Assembly: GCA_025938935.1 (NCBI GenBank)
Contig: JAPCWB010000001.1
Location: 496,001-560,000, forward strand
Length of the DNA stretch: 64,000 nt
Source: Novosphingobium sp. MW5
GTDB taxonomy: Bacteria > Pseudomonadota > Alphaproteobacteria > Sphingomonadales > Sphingomonadaceae
Direction of reading: 5' to 3'
Positions 32,414-44,109 of the stretch are shown in pieces (positions within the stretch are counted from its first letter, which is position 1; every line of letters begins with the position of its first letter). A program made the translations under genes and the position numbers. The notes under the pieces were generated by a model, which was not told where the DNA came from, did not search any database, and saw nothing but the letters and a program-made list of their open reading frames with translations.

Positions 32414-33299
32414 GCCGCTGTCTCCTTGGGTCGCAGGCCGAGCAGGTGGCAGACGGCATAGGCCTGTTCCGCGCGGTTGAGAGTGTAAAAGTGGAAGTCG
32501 CGCACCCCGCCTTCGTAAAGGCGGCGGCAGAGGTCGGCAGCGACCACAGCGGCGACGAGCGCGCGCGGGCCGGGGCGTTCGTCGAGCCCTTCGAACATGG
32601 CCTCCATCCACGCCGGGATCTCGGTGTTCGCGCTCATCCGGCGGATGGCGGCGAAATTGGTCACCGGCATGATGCCCGGCAGAATCGGCGCGGAAATGCC
32701 CGCGGCGAGCGCCTTGTCGAGGAAGCGGAAATAGGCCTCGGGCGAGAAGAAGAACTGGGTGATCGCCCGGTTCGCGCCCGAATCGAGCTTGCGCTTCAGG
32801 TTATCGAGATCGGCCGAAGCGTCGACCGCCTCGGGGTGGACCTCGGGATAGGCGGCGACCGAAATGTCGAAATCGTGCTGCGCTTTCAGCCCGGCGACGA
32901 GTTCGGCTGCGCTTGCAAAACCTTCGGGGTGCGGCGTGAAGCTGCCCCCATCGGCTGGCGGCGGATCACCCCGCAAAGCGACGATCGAGCGCACGCCGGC
33001 GTGCCAGTACTGGTCGGCAATCTCGGCAATCTCGCCCTTGCTGGCTGCGACGCAGGTCAGGTGCGCGGCCGGCACCAAGCTGGTTTCGCGGACGATGCGG
33101 CTGACGGTGGCATGGGTACGCTCGCGCGTCGATCCGCCTGCGCCATAGGTGACCGAGACAAAGCTGGGGGCGAGCGGTTCAAGCTGGGTGATCGCGTCCC
33201 ACAGCTGCTCTTCCATCTTCTCCGTCTTGGGGGGAAGAATTCGAAAGAGACGGAGATGTCTCCCGCAGAATTGGCGAAAAGGGGCGGAGGCAGGTTCAT
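32410..33299 (-). CDS. metF: Methylenetetrahydrofolate reductase, frameshifted
   Basis: About 296 residues after correction; FAD-dependent reduction of methylene-THF to methyl-THF, the donor for MetH. It starts MNLPPPLFANSAGDISVSFE in one frame, passes FEFFPP and then loses frame in a C-run (G-run 33229-33234 on the plus strand). Adding one base gives FFPPKTEKMEEQLW and restores the family. Downstream motifs include SVTYGAGGSTRERT, HLTCVAASKGEI, ALRGDPP and ITQFFFSPEAYFRF. ATG at 33299 overlaps the stop of the upstream regulator by four bases. Confidence 0.93.
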
Positions 33300-34291
33300 G
33301 CCGCTTGGGTCTTTCGTGCAGGGGAACGGGCGGGAAGGGCGGCGCTGCGGGTGCCGGTCCAGATCTTGACGGTGAGCTCGCGCCCCGGAAGCGCGGTGGC
33401 AGAGGCGGCGGTGAAACCGGCATCGGCGAGCATGGCCAGCATGGCCTCGTCCGAAAAGCCAAGACGCGCATGGGCATGGACCGAGCGCAATTCCTCGCGG
33501 TCATGCGAGGCGAAATCGACCACGGCGATACGCCCGCCCGGGCGGGTTACGCGTGCGGCTTCGGCCAGAACGCCGCCCGGGTCCTGCGCATAGTGCAGCA
33601 CCTGGTGGAAGGTCAGCGTGTCGAACGCGGCATCGCCAAAAGGCAGGGACGAGAAATCGCCCTGAACAAGGTCGGCATGGCCGGCGGGCAGGTGCTGGAG
33701 CCGGGCGCGGGCGATGCGAAGCATTTCCGGGCTCTTATCGAGCGCGGTAACGTGTGACGCACGCGGGCCGAGCAGTTCGGCGATGCGCCCGGTGCCGGTG
33801 CCGACATCGAGCAGCGAACCAAGATCGCTACCGACAACTTCAAGCAGCGCGGCTTCCACCGTCTCGTCGGCGCTGTGCAGGGTCCGGAGCTGGTCCCACT
33901 CGCCAGCATGACGGGCGAAATAGGCGGCGGCCTGGTTCTCCCGCGCGGCGCGGATCGCGGCGAGGTGGCGGCGATCCTCGGCGCAGCGTGCGGCGAACTG
34001 GGCATCGTCGGCCTCGGAGGCATCGAGCAGGCGGGCGACGGCCGCGCCGATCGGCGGGGCGCGGTCTGCGGCTACGGCGATGTGCAGGAACACCCACGAT
34101 CCCTCACGGCGGCGCTCGGCAAGACCGGCATCGCACAGGATGCGCACATGACGCGAGACGCGCGGCTGGCTTTGACCCAGCACCTGCGCGAGCTCTCCCA
34201 CGGCCAGCTCCATATGCGCCAGCAGTCGCATGATGCGCAGCCGCGTGGTATCGGCAAGCGCCCGCAGGGTGGGATCGATCTTCATGGCCAT
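33296..34291 (-). CDS. ArsR-family regulator fused to a SAM methyltransferase domain
   Basis: A 331-residue fusion. Residues 1-95 are an ArsR winged helix (LRALADTTRLRIMRLLAHMELAV, LGQSQPRVSRHVRILCDAGL). Residues 140-310 form a class I methyltransferase fold with motif I LLDVGTGTGRIAELLG. Fused regulators of this design sense SAM or S-adenosylhomocysteine and control methionine-cycle genes in proteobacteria (SahR/SamR type). Leading the metF-metH operon and facing a 20-bp palindrome 16-35 bases upstream, it is the likely autoregulated repressor. The methyltransferase domain may act only as ligand sensor. Start ATG 34291, or 34285. Confidence 0.87.
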   Translation of the reverse strand: MAMKIDPTLRALADTTRLRIMRLLAHMELAVGELAQVLGQSQPRVSRHVRILCDAGLAERRREGSWVFLHIAVAADRAPPIGAAVARLLDASEADDAQFAARCAEDRRHLAAIRAARENQAAAYFARHAGEWDQLRTLHSADETVEAALLEVVGSDLGSLLDVGTGTGRIAELLGPRASHVTALDKSPEMLRIARARLQHLPAGHADLVQGDFSSLPFGDAAFDTLTFHQVLHYAQDPGGVLAEAARVTRPGGRIAVVDFASHDREELRSVHAHARLGFSDEAMLAMLADAGFTAASATALPGRELTVKIWTGTRSAALPARSPARKTQAA

Positions 34292-34306
34292 GACTGTAGA
34301 GAGGTC

Positions 34307-34326
34307 ATATAAAGAAATCTTTATAT
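34307..34326. promoter_or_regulatory. Operator of the methionine operon
   Basis: ATATAAAGA and TCTTTATAT form perfect 9-bp arms around a 2-base spacer, 16-35 bases upstream of the ArsR-methyltransferase start. AT-rich palindromes of this size are typical ArsR-family sites. Only copy found in the window. Confidence 0.75.
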
Positions 34327-34481
34327 CCCATCAAGTGCGCGATTTCGCTAATCGTCCGGGCGCTTCGCTAACCTGCTGAACGGTCCAAAATGGCATTTGT
34401 CTTGTTGCCAAGGCCCCGCTAGACTCGCCTCCTTGGCCCGCATGCCGCCGGGCCAGTGCCATCAATTACACGGGACCTGCC

Positions 34482-34773
34482 ATGAAGAAGATTGCCTTTG
34501 CCGCCCTCGCCCCGCTTGCCCTCGCGGCGCTCGCCGGCTGCGCGAAGACGGACGATCCCAACGCCCAGTGCCAGCGCCGACAATGTCGAAATGCCGGCAG
34601 AAGAGGCGATGAATTCGGCCGAGGCTTCGGCCATGCCGGTGGAAGACAAGGGCGCCGCGAGCGAGGCCGCCGCACCTGCTGCCAAGACTCCGGACGAGGT
34701 CAAGGATGCCGCCGCGAAGACCGCAGCCGATTTCGAAGACCTCGAAAAGTCCGACGCGGAACCCAAGCAGTAA
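34482..34773 (+). CDS. Small lipoprotein, frameshifted
   Basis: About 96 residues after correction. The lipoprotein signal MKKIAFAALAPLALAALAGC is followed by AKTDDPNA in the first frame. The rest, SASADNVEMPAEEAMNSAEA and later KTPDEVKDAAAKTAADFEDLE, is in the next frame. Removing one base near 34564-34567 joins them. The mature part is Ala-Glu-rich and helical, similar in style to the lipoprotein at 14597. No known function. Confidence 0.65.
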
Positions 34774-34849
34774 GCCGGGCGTTCCTGCCAGTCATACCGG
34801 GCGCGGCGGCAGACCTGCTTCCGCGCCCTTCTTTTTCGAGGCTCCCACG

Positions 34850-35056
34850 ATGAAACTTCTCGCCCTCGCCCCCATGCTTCTGCTCGCCGCCTGCGGCCGC
34901 GGCAATGACGCGCCGGGAGGGGTGACAGCGGGCGAGGCCAAGGCGCTCGATGAAGCAGCGGAAATGCTGGAGGCGCGCCAGATCAGCCCCTCGGCCATCC
35001 CGGCCGCGCCCCGCGGCGACACGGCGCCAGAGGCAAGTTCCGCCCCGGAAAACTAG
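34850..35056 (+). CDS. Small lipoprotein
   Basis: A 68-residue protein with lipobox LLLAAC (Cys15) after MKLLALAPM. The mature part is short, acidic and helical (AGEAKALDEAAEMLEARQIS) with a Pro/Ala tail. It follows the previous lipoprotein by 76 bases and overlaps the arfB stop by 4 bases on the opposite strand. Function unknown. Confidence 0.65.
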   Translation: MKLLALAPMLLLAACGRGNDAPGGVTAGEAKALDEAAEMLEARQISPSAIPAAPRGDTAPEASSAPEN

Positions 35057-35475
35057 TCGAAAGACACTTTGCCGCGCCCGGCCTTGACCGAGCCGCGCAG
35101 CTTCTTCCCCGCCAGCCGCTTTTCCTTGCCCACCCGGTTGAGCCGCGACTTCGCGCGCTTTTGGGGCAAGTCATGGGCCGCGCGGATCAGTTCGGCCAGG
35201 CGTTCGCGGGCGTCGGCCCGGTTGGCCTCCTGAGTGCGGTGGGTGCGGGCGGTTAGCACCAGCTCGCCCTTTGCCGTCATCTTGCTGCCAGCAAGCAGCT
35301 TGAACCGCTGGAACACCGCCGGTTCGAGGCGCAGGGCAAAGACATCGAGCCGCACCTGAACGGCGGTCGCCACCTTGTTGACGTTCTGCCCGCCGGGACC
35401 GGCCGCCGCGATGAAGCTTTCGCTGAGCGCGCCCATCGCCCGCTCCACCGCAAGATCGGCGGGCGTGTCAGCCAT
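35053..35475 (-). CDS. arfB: Alternative ribosome-rescue factor / peptidyl-tRNA hydrolase ArfB
   Basis: A 140-residue RF-I-like protein with the catalytic GGQ motif (residues 28-30, AAGPGGQNVNKVATAVQVRLD) and a long basic C-terminal tail (AKSRLNRVGKEKRLAGKKLR) that enters the mRNA channel of stalled ribosomes. It lacks the codon-recognition domain of RF1/RF2, as expected. ATG 35475 overlaps the pseudouridine synthase stop by 8 bases, suggesting coupling. Confidence 0.92.
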   Translation of the reverse strand: MADTPADLAVERAMGALSESFIAAAGPGGQNVNKVATAVQVRLDVFALRLEPAVFQRFKLLAGSKMTAKGELVLTARTHRTQEANRADARERLAELIRAAHDLPQKRAKSRLNRVGKEKRLAGKKLRGSVKAGRGKVSFD

Positions 35476-36124
35476 CGCTGAAGCCGAGCTCGCGGAAATC
35501 TGCCGGCAGCGGCGCCACTGCCTCGATCGGCGTCTTGCCTTCGCGCTGGACCACCAGCCCGGCGGCGTGAAGCATGGTGCGGGGAGCACCCTTGCCGTCG
35601 CCATAGATCGGATCGCCGAGCAATGGCGCGCCGAGCCCGGCAAGGGCGTGGATACGGATCTGGTGGGTGCGGCCGGTTTCGGGGCGGAATTCGACCAAGG
35701 TATTGCCGCCGACTTCCGCCACCTTGCGCCAGTGGGTGACGGACGGCTTGCCCTTCTTCGCGGCGATCATCCGCCAGCCTTTTTCCGCGCTGGAGATCTT
35801 GGCAAGCGCAAGTGCAATGGTGCCGCTTTCCTCCTGCAAGGTACCTGCAACCACGCCGAGATAGCGCTTATCGACCTGCCGGTTTTCGAATGCGGCGGAG
35901 AAGCGTTTCAGAGCCTTCGGATTGCGCGCGAGGAGCAGGCAACCCGAGGTGTCCTGATCGAGCCGATGAGCCGGGAAGGGCACCCGCTGGAAGCCAAAGG
36001 TCAATTCCTCCAGCCGGTCCTCAAGACTGCGCCCACCGGCGCGGGGGCGGTCGAGCGGGAGGCCGGCGGGCTTGTCTATGACGAGGGCCTCGCCGTCTTC
36101 GTAGAGGATGGGGATCGCGGTCAT
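35468..36124 (-). CDS. RluA-family pseudouridine synthase
   Basis: A 218-residue catalytic domain without an S4 domain. ILYEDGEALVIDKPAGLPL opens the fold, HRLDQDTSG contains the catalytic Asp56, and RTHQIRIHALAGLGAPLLGD is the conserved RNA-binding segment. It isomerises uridines in rRNA or tRNA; the target is not evident. Its ATG overlaps the stop of the aminotransferase (ATGA). As deposited it appears fused to that gene through a frameshift, which is not biological. Confidence 0.88.
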   Translation of the reverse strand: MTAIPILYEDGEALVIDKPAGLPLDRPRAGGRSLEDRLEELTFGFQRVPFPAHRLDQDTSGCLLLARNPKALKRFSAAFENRQVDKRYLGVVAGTLQEESGTIALALAKISSAEKGWRMIAAKKGKPSVTHWRKVAEVGGNTLVEFRPETGRTHQIRIHALAGLGAPLLGDPIYGDGKGAPRTMLHAAGLVVQREGKTPIEAVAPLPADFRELGFSDG

Positions 36125-37288
36125 GACAGGGCTGCTCCGATGCGCCGGATGGCTTCGTCCAGCTTGGCTTCGTCGGCAGCGAAGGAAATGCGGAAGCCGT
36201 CCTGCCCGCCAAAGGCAGAGGCCTCGGACGACCGCCACGCCGTGGTCGAGGAGGTGGAGCACCAGCGCGCGGTCATCGCCGAAGCGCGCCATCAGCGGGG
36301 CCGCATCGATCATGCAATAGAACGCGCCGTCGGGCACCGGGGTGAAAAGACCGGGGATCGCATTGATCGCCGCGACCACCCGGTCACGCCGCTTGCGAAA
36401 CACTTCGCACCAGTCCTTGAGGAAATCCTGCGGCCCTTCGAAGGCAGCGACGGCGGCGGCCTGGCTGATCGAGGCGGGGTTGCCCGAGGAGTGCGATTGC
36501 AGAGTCTCCATCGCATCGATCAGCCACTTCGGCCCGGTCGAAACGCCGATGCGGAAACCGGTCATGGCATGGCTTTTCGACACACCCGAGACCGTCAGCA
36601 CGCGTTCGGCCAGATCCGGGCACTCCACGGCCAGCGTCGCGTGCCGCCCGGGCGTATAGCGCAGCGGCGCATAGATATCGTCGCTCATCACCAGCACTTG
36701 CGGGTGCCGCCGCAGCACCTCGCCCAGCGCCTGCAAATCCGCTGCCGGATAGGTCGCGCCGGTCGGATTGCCCGGGCTGTTCAGCAGCAGCCAACGGGTG
36801 CGCGGGGTAATTGCAGCCTCAAGCTGGTCCGCCGTAATGCGAAAGCCGCCCGCCGCATCCGTCTGGATGGGCACCACCGTGCCCCCGGCGAAGTTGACTA
36901 TCTCCGGATATGAGACCCACCACGGCGCGGGGATCAGCACCTCGTCGCCCGGATCGACCGTGGCGAGCAGGGCATGGAAGATCGCCTGCTTGCCCCCGGC
37001 GCTGACGATGACGCGCGAAGGATCGGTTTCAATGCCAAGATCGCGGGCGAAATGCAGCGCCGCCGCCGCCTTCAGCCGCGCCGTGCCGCCGACCGCGGTG
37101 TACTTGGTATCCCCGGCATCGAGCGCCGCCTTGGCCGCCTCGACGACATGGGCCGGCGTGGCGAAATCAGGCTCTCCCACCGAGAGCGAGATGATGTCAC
37201 GCCCCTCGGCGCGCAGGGCAATCGCGCGGTCGGTCATCGCCGTGGTCTGCGACGGGGCAACGCGTGACAGGGCGGCGGAGAGCTTCAT
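36121..37288 (-). CDS. Aspartate aminotransferase (class I/II), frameshifted
   Basis: About 388 residues after correction. PLP enzyme transferring amino groups between aspartate (or aromatic amino acids) and 2-oxoglutarate. Motifs: SVGEPDFATP, LNSPGNPTGATY with the Asn contact, DDIYAPL, and the Schiff-base Lys238 in SGVSKSHAMTGFRIG. After HGVAVVR the frame slips at 36220-36223; deleting one base yields a Gly/Ala-Ser-Ala-Phe-Gly segment, then GGQDGFRISFAADEAKLDEAI and a stop at 36121. Its start overlaps the PabB-PabC stop by four bases. Confidence 0.9.
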
Positions 37289-39072
37289 GCCATGAGCCGG
37301 GCAGGCATCAACCTGCGCAGGGCATTGCCGATGAGGAAGCCGCCAGTCAGGTCGTCCAGCGTCAGTTCCGCTTCCTCGGCACGCCCCGCTTCGATCAGTG
37401 AGCGGCGTAGCACGCCGGGCAGCAGGCCCAGCCGCGCGGGCGGGGTGAGCAGCTTGCCATCCCGCTCGACGAACAGGCTGGTGAAACTGCCTTCGGTGAC
37501 CAGCCCGTCATCGCGCAGCAGCAGTGCCTCCTGCGCGCCCGCACCCTTCGCCGCATCGAGCGCGGCGGTATAGAAGTGCCGGTCGCTGGTCTTGTGCCGC
37601 AGCCGCCAGTCGCCGCTGTCCACCGGCAGGCGCAGCACGGCGCAGGTCACCGGGCCATCAAAAGCATCGGGCATCGGCGCGATTTCCAGTGCGTGGGCAC
37701 CGCTGCGTGCCACGACCAACCGCACCTTCGACGGCGCCTCGATCTCGAAACACAGGGCCTGGATGGCGTTGCGCACGGCGTGGCGATCGAAGGAAAAGCC
37801 AAGTTCCGCCGCGCTCCCCTTCAGCCGCTCGAGATGCATCTCGAGCAGCGGAATGCCCTCTTCGGGCGTGAAAGCCATCGTCTCGATCAGGTCAAAGCCG
37901 CCCGCCATGCCTCTTGCGAAACCTCCTTTGACCAGGCCTTCGCGCCATTCCGCGAGCCATTCCGAATCCGCGACCACTGCCGAACCGACGCCCAGCACTG
38001 CGCTGCCCCGCCCGTTCTCGCCTGGCGTCAGCCGCAAGGTGCGGATTGCCACATTGAAGGCGGCCTCGCCAGTGGGATCGATGCGTCCAATCGCGCCGCA
38101 GTAGGGGCCGCGGGCGTCACGTTCGAACGCGTCGATCAGTTCCATGGCGCGGATCTTGGGCGCGCCGGTGATCGAGCCGCAGGGGAACAGGGCGCGGACG
38201 AGATCAAAAGGACCGAAGCCCTCCCGCAAGGCCGCGCGCACGGTCGTCGTCATCTGGTGGACCGTGGGATAGCTTTCGACCGCAAAGGGCCGCTCGACCC
38301 GCACTGTGCCCGGATCGGCCACTCGGCTGAGGTCATTGCGCAGCAGATCGACGATCATCAGATTTTCAGCGCGGTCCTTTTCCGATCCCGCCAGTTCCTG
38401 CGCCAACGCCGCGTCCTCGATGCCGTCACGCCCGCGCGGCCTCGTGCCCTTCATCGGCTTGACCATGGCCTGCCCATCGCGCAGCGCGACGAACAGCTCG
38501 GGCGAGAAGCTTGCGAGCCAGTGCGCGCCGTCATGTATCAGCCCGCCATAGCCGGCCCCAGCGGCATCGCGGATCGCCGCATAGAGCGCCAGCGGATCGC
38601 CGTGGAAGGCCCCGGCCAGCGGGAAGGTCAGGTTGGCCTGGTAGATATCTCCCGCCTCGATCGCCGCCTGCACTGCAGCAAAGGCGCACTGGTAGCCGCC
38701 GGGCGACAGCGCCGGATCGAGCGGACCGATAGAGGCACGGCCCTCGGCACGCGCCGCCAGCCACGCTGGCACATCGGCAGCGGCGATTTCTTCGTATCCG
38801 GCAAAGGCCCCGAACCACAGAAGCGGACCTGCCGCACCCGTCCGCGCGCCAGCCAAGGGGGCAAGCCGGTCTTCGAGCGCCAGTCCGGCCTCATAGGCGA
38901 TCCATCCGGCAAGGTGACGGCCCATGGCGTGCAGTTCGCCGAGCCGTTCGAGCGCGGGCAACACCTCTTCAGCGCGGCGTGCCACAACCACATCCACAGG
39001 ATCGCGATAGAGCCGCGCGGGGCTGGCGCCCTCGCTTCGGGCGTCGTCGAGAAGGATGAAGGGCGCGGGCAT
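37285..39072 (-). CDS. pabB: Aminodeoxychorismate synthase component I fused to aminodeoxychorismate lyase (PabB-PabC)
   Basis: A 595-residue bifunctional enzyme of folate synthesis. Residues 1-390 are a chorismate-binding PabB domain: DIYQANLTFPL, PMKGTRPRG, EKDRAENLMIVDLLRNDL, FPCGSITGAPKIRAM. Residues 400-595 are a class IV aminotransferase-like PabC lyase with LLLRDDGLVTEGSFTSLFVERDG and LLPGVLRRSLIEAG. The order PabB-PabC on one chain is found in several bacteria; the glutaminase PabA must be elsewhere. Coupled by overlap to the aminotransferase downstream. Confidence 0.9.
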   Translation of the reverse strand: MPAPFILLDDARSEGASPARLYRDPVDVVVARRAEEVLPALERLGELHAMGRHLAGWIAYEAGLALEDRLAPLAGARTGAAGPLLWFGAFAGYEEIAAADVPAWLAARAEGRASIGPLDPALSPGGYQCAFAAVQAAIEAGDIYQANLTFPLAGAFHGDPLALYAAIRDAAGAGYGGLIHDGAHWLASFSPELFVALRDGQAMVKPMKGTRPRGRDGIEDAALAQELAGSEKDRAENLMIVDLLRNDLSRVADPGTVRVERPFAVESYPTVHQMTTTVRAALREGFGPFDLVRALFPCGSITGAPKIRAMELIDAFERDARGPYCGAIGRIDPTGEAAFNVAIRTLRLTPGENGRGSAVLGVGSAVVADSEWLAEWREGLVKGGFARGMAGGFDLIETMAFTPEEGIPLLEMHLERLKGSAAELGFSFDRHAVRNAIQALCFEIEAPSKVRLVVARSGAHALEIAPMPDAFDGPVTCAVLRLPVDSGDWRLRHKTSDRHFYTAALDAAKGAGAQEALLLRDDGLVTEGSFTSLFVERDGKLLTPPARLGLLPGVLRRSLIEAGRAEEAELTLDDLTGGFLIGNALRRLMPARLMA

Positions 39073-39226
39073 AGGGGCGGGCTATTAGACCCTGTTGGCG
39101 TGACATCAAATCCCTTCGTCATGTGATGTTGGTCGGCGCGGGTCAGCGGTTCATCGACGGTTGCATTTGCAATCACTTGCGCCGTGCAAGGGCGCAGCAA
39201 CCGCTCTTGCGCCCTTCGGAGAATTC

Positions 39227-41880
<2,654 letters not shown>

Positions 41881-41886
41881 CGCGGG

Positions 41887-43324
41887 TCAGCCGCGCAGGC
41901 GCAGGGTGGCTTCGAGTCCGATGACCGAGCCATCCGCGCCCGTGCGGTTCGCCAGCCACAGCGAGCCGCCGTGCTGTTCGGCAATGGCGCGGGCCAAGGT
42001 CAGCCCCAGCCCCGCGCCGCCAGTCTCGCTGTTGCGCGATGGATCGCCGCGGGTGAAGGGTTCGAGCATCAGCGCGATCTTGTCCGCGGGAATGCCGGGA
42101 CCTTCGTCGACGATCCGGATCACCGCATCCTTGCCGTCGCGCTCAAGCGAAACCTGCGCCGTCTTGCCATAGCGCAGGGCATTGCCGATCAGGTTGCGGA
42201 GCGCGCGGCGCAGCCAGGTGGGGCGCAGATGCATGGCCATGCGGCTGCCTTCGGCAATCGTCACCGGCTCGCCCATGTCTTCGTACTCTTCGACTACCGA
42301 GGCGAGCAGGGCGTAGAGTTCGGTCTGCTCGACCTGATCGCTCGGCCGGCCGACGCGGGCGAGGCTGAGGATATCGTCGAGCGTGCGCGTAATGTCCTCG
42401 ATCGTGCGGGCCATGCGGGCACGTTCGCCCTCGTCTTCGACCGATTCGATGCGGACGCGCAGCGCGGCCAGCGGCGTCTTGAGGTCATGCCCGATCGCGC
42501 CGAGCATCACGTCCTTTTCATCGAGCAAGGCGAGGATGCGCCGCTCCATGCCGTTGTGCGCCTCCATCAGCTGACGCACGTCGTCCGGTCCCTGCGGTTC
42601 GAGGAATCCGTCGGCATCGCGCGTCTCGGCAAAGCGCTCCACCCGGCGGGTCAGCGCCGCAAGCGGGCGGGTGATGCGCCGCAGGATCAGCCACAGCGCG
42701 CCGACCAGAACGGCGTAGATAAACAGCGTCTGCATCAGCAGGGTCCGCAGCATGAACTTTTCGGTTTGCGGCACGAAGACGCGGGTCACTTCCCAATTGG
42801 TGTCGCCCGCCACCTTCATTGCCGCCACCAGAACGACTTCGGGCTGGAGGTCGGCGAACGGATCCTTGCGGTGGGCGAGCCGCATCCTCGGCCCGCATGT
42901 CCTGCGAAACCGGTCGGCGCACCACCAGCAACTGGTCGACGGTCACATCCTGGTCGCGCAGGATTTCGCGCAGCTCTTCCTCATCGTGGGCAAGCCGTTC
43001 CTCATTTGCCCTGATCGGAGAGCTTTCCACGCGTTCGCTGCGGAAACGATCCATCTGCTCGCGTCGTTCCGCCCGGCGGGCCTCGCGCGGATTGTCAGGC
43101 CGCTCCGCTGTGGATGGCTCGAGCTTAGCACTGCGATGGGCGGCAACCAGCCGCATGGCGGCGGTGTGGAGGATACCGCTTTCCTGCCGCTCATGCTGGG
43201 CGCGGTAAAGCAGGACGGCCGAGAATCCCTGCGCAAAGAGCAGCGCCAGCGCGATTGCGAGGAGCACCTGCCCCTTCAGGCTGCGCGGCCAGATCCGGTG
43301 CAGCGCGGCGCGCAGGCCCTGCAC
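41887..43324 (-). CDS. Sensor histidine kinase, frameshifted
   Basis: About 478 residues after correction, starting with GTG at 43324 (QGLRAALHRIWPRSLKGQ). A first helix (VLLAIALALLFAQGFSAVLLY), a charged periplasmic domain, a second helix (TLFIYAVLVGALWLIL), HAMP, H-box GAIGHDLKTPLAALR (phospho-His about 279), N-box NLIGNALRYG, and G-boxes DEGPGIP and GGAGLGLTLARAI. The frame is lost at 42886-42887 between VSQDMRA and MRLAHRKDPF; removing one base rejoins them. Partner of the response regulator just upstream. Sensed signal unknown. Confidence 0.87.
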
Positions 43325-43326
43325 GA

Positions 43327-44080
43327 TCAGCCCCTCGTCCGCCGCGCGGCGGGTGACTTCGGCGGCGAGCATGTAGCCGCCGCCCCAGACGGTCTGGATC
43401 AGCTGCGGATTGCGGCTGTCGACCTCGATCTTGCGGCGCAGGCGGCTGACCCGGTTGTCGACAGCCCGGTCAAACAGGTGTGCTTCGCGGCCCTGGACCA
43501 TGTCGAGCAGCCGATCGCGGTCGAGCACCTGCCGCGGGTGCTCAAGGAAAGCCATGAGCAGGCGAAACTCGGCCGAGGAAATGGCGACGACCGATCCCTC
43601 GGCATCGGTCAGGCGACGCTTCAGGGGATCGAGCGTCCAGCCATCGAATTCGAAGACTTCATTCTCGACCGACGCGCTGGCCCCGCCGCGGGCCGCGCGG
43701 CGCAGGACCGAGCGGATGCGCGCGACGAGTTCGCGCGGTTCGAACGGCTTCACCACGTAATCGTCGGCCCCGATTTCCAGCCCGACGATGCGGTCCGTCG
43801 CCTCACCCTTAGCGGTGATGAAGATCGTCGGGATCTGGCGCGATTCTACGAGGTGGCGGCAAAGCGAAAGCCCGTCTTCGCCCGGCATCATGATATCGAG
43901 CAGGACGAGGTCCGGCACATCCCCGCGCAGCTGGCTGCGGGCATCGGCGGCGCTCGATGCCTGGGCAACGGCAAACCCCTGGCGCGAGAGGTACTCGGCC
44001 AGGGGTTCACGCAAGCTGGTCTCGTCATCGACGATCAGCAGCCGGGCAGGAGGGGGTTCAGTGGCCGCAGGTGCGGTCAT
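43327..44080 (-). CDS. OmpR/PhoB-family response regulator
   Basis: A receiver with phospho-acceptor Asp62 in LVLLDIMMPG and Lys in VVKPFEPRELVARI, then a winged-helix DNA-binding domain (SSAEFRLLMAFLEHP, VDNRVSRLRRKIE, TVWGGGYML). As read, the frame continues into the kinase without a stop. Deleting one base of the CCCC run (43331-43334, plus strand) produces a TGA at 43327 after TRRAADEG and lets the kinase start at GTG 43324. About 250 residues by that reading. A true fusion is unlikely. Confidence 0.85.
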
Positions 44081-44109
44081 CGGTGATCCGTGTCCTTGTC
44101 ATTCGCGCG

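Noticed and set aside
42518..44080. Hybrid response regulator-histidine kinase protein
   Set aside because: The order is unusual, and a one-base edit restores a stop and a start two bases apart. Treated as two genes.
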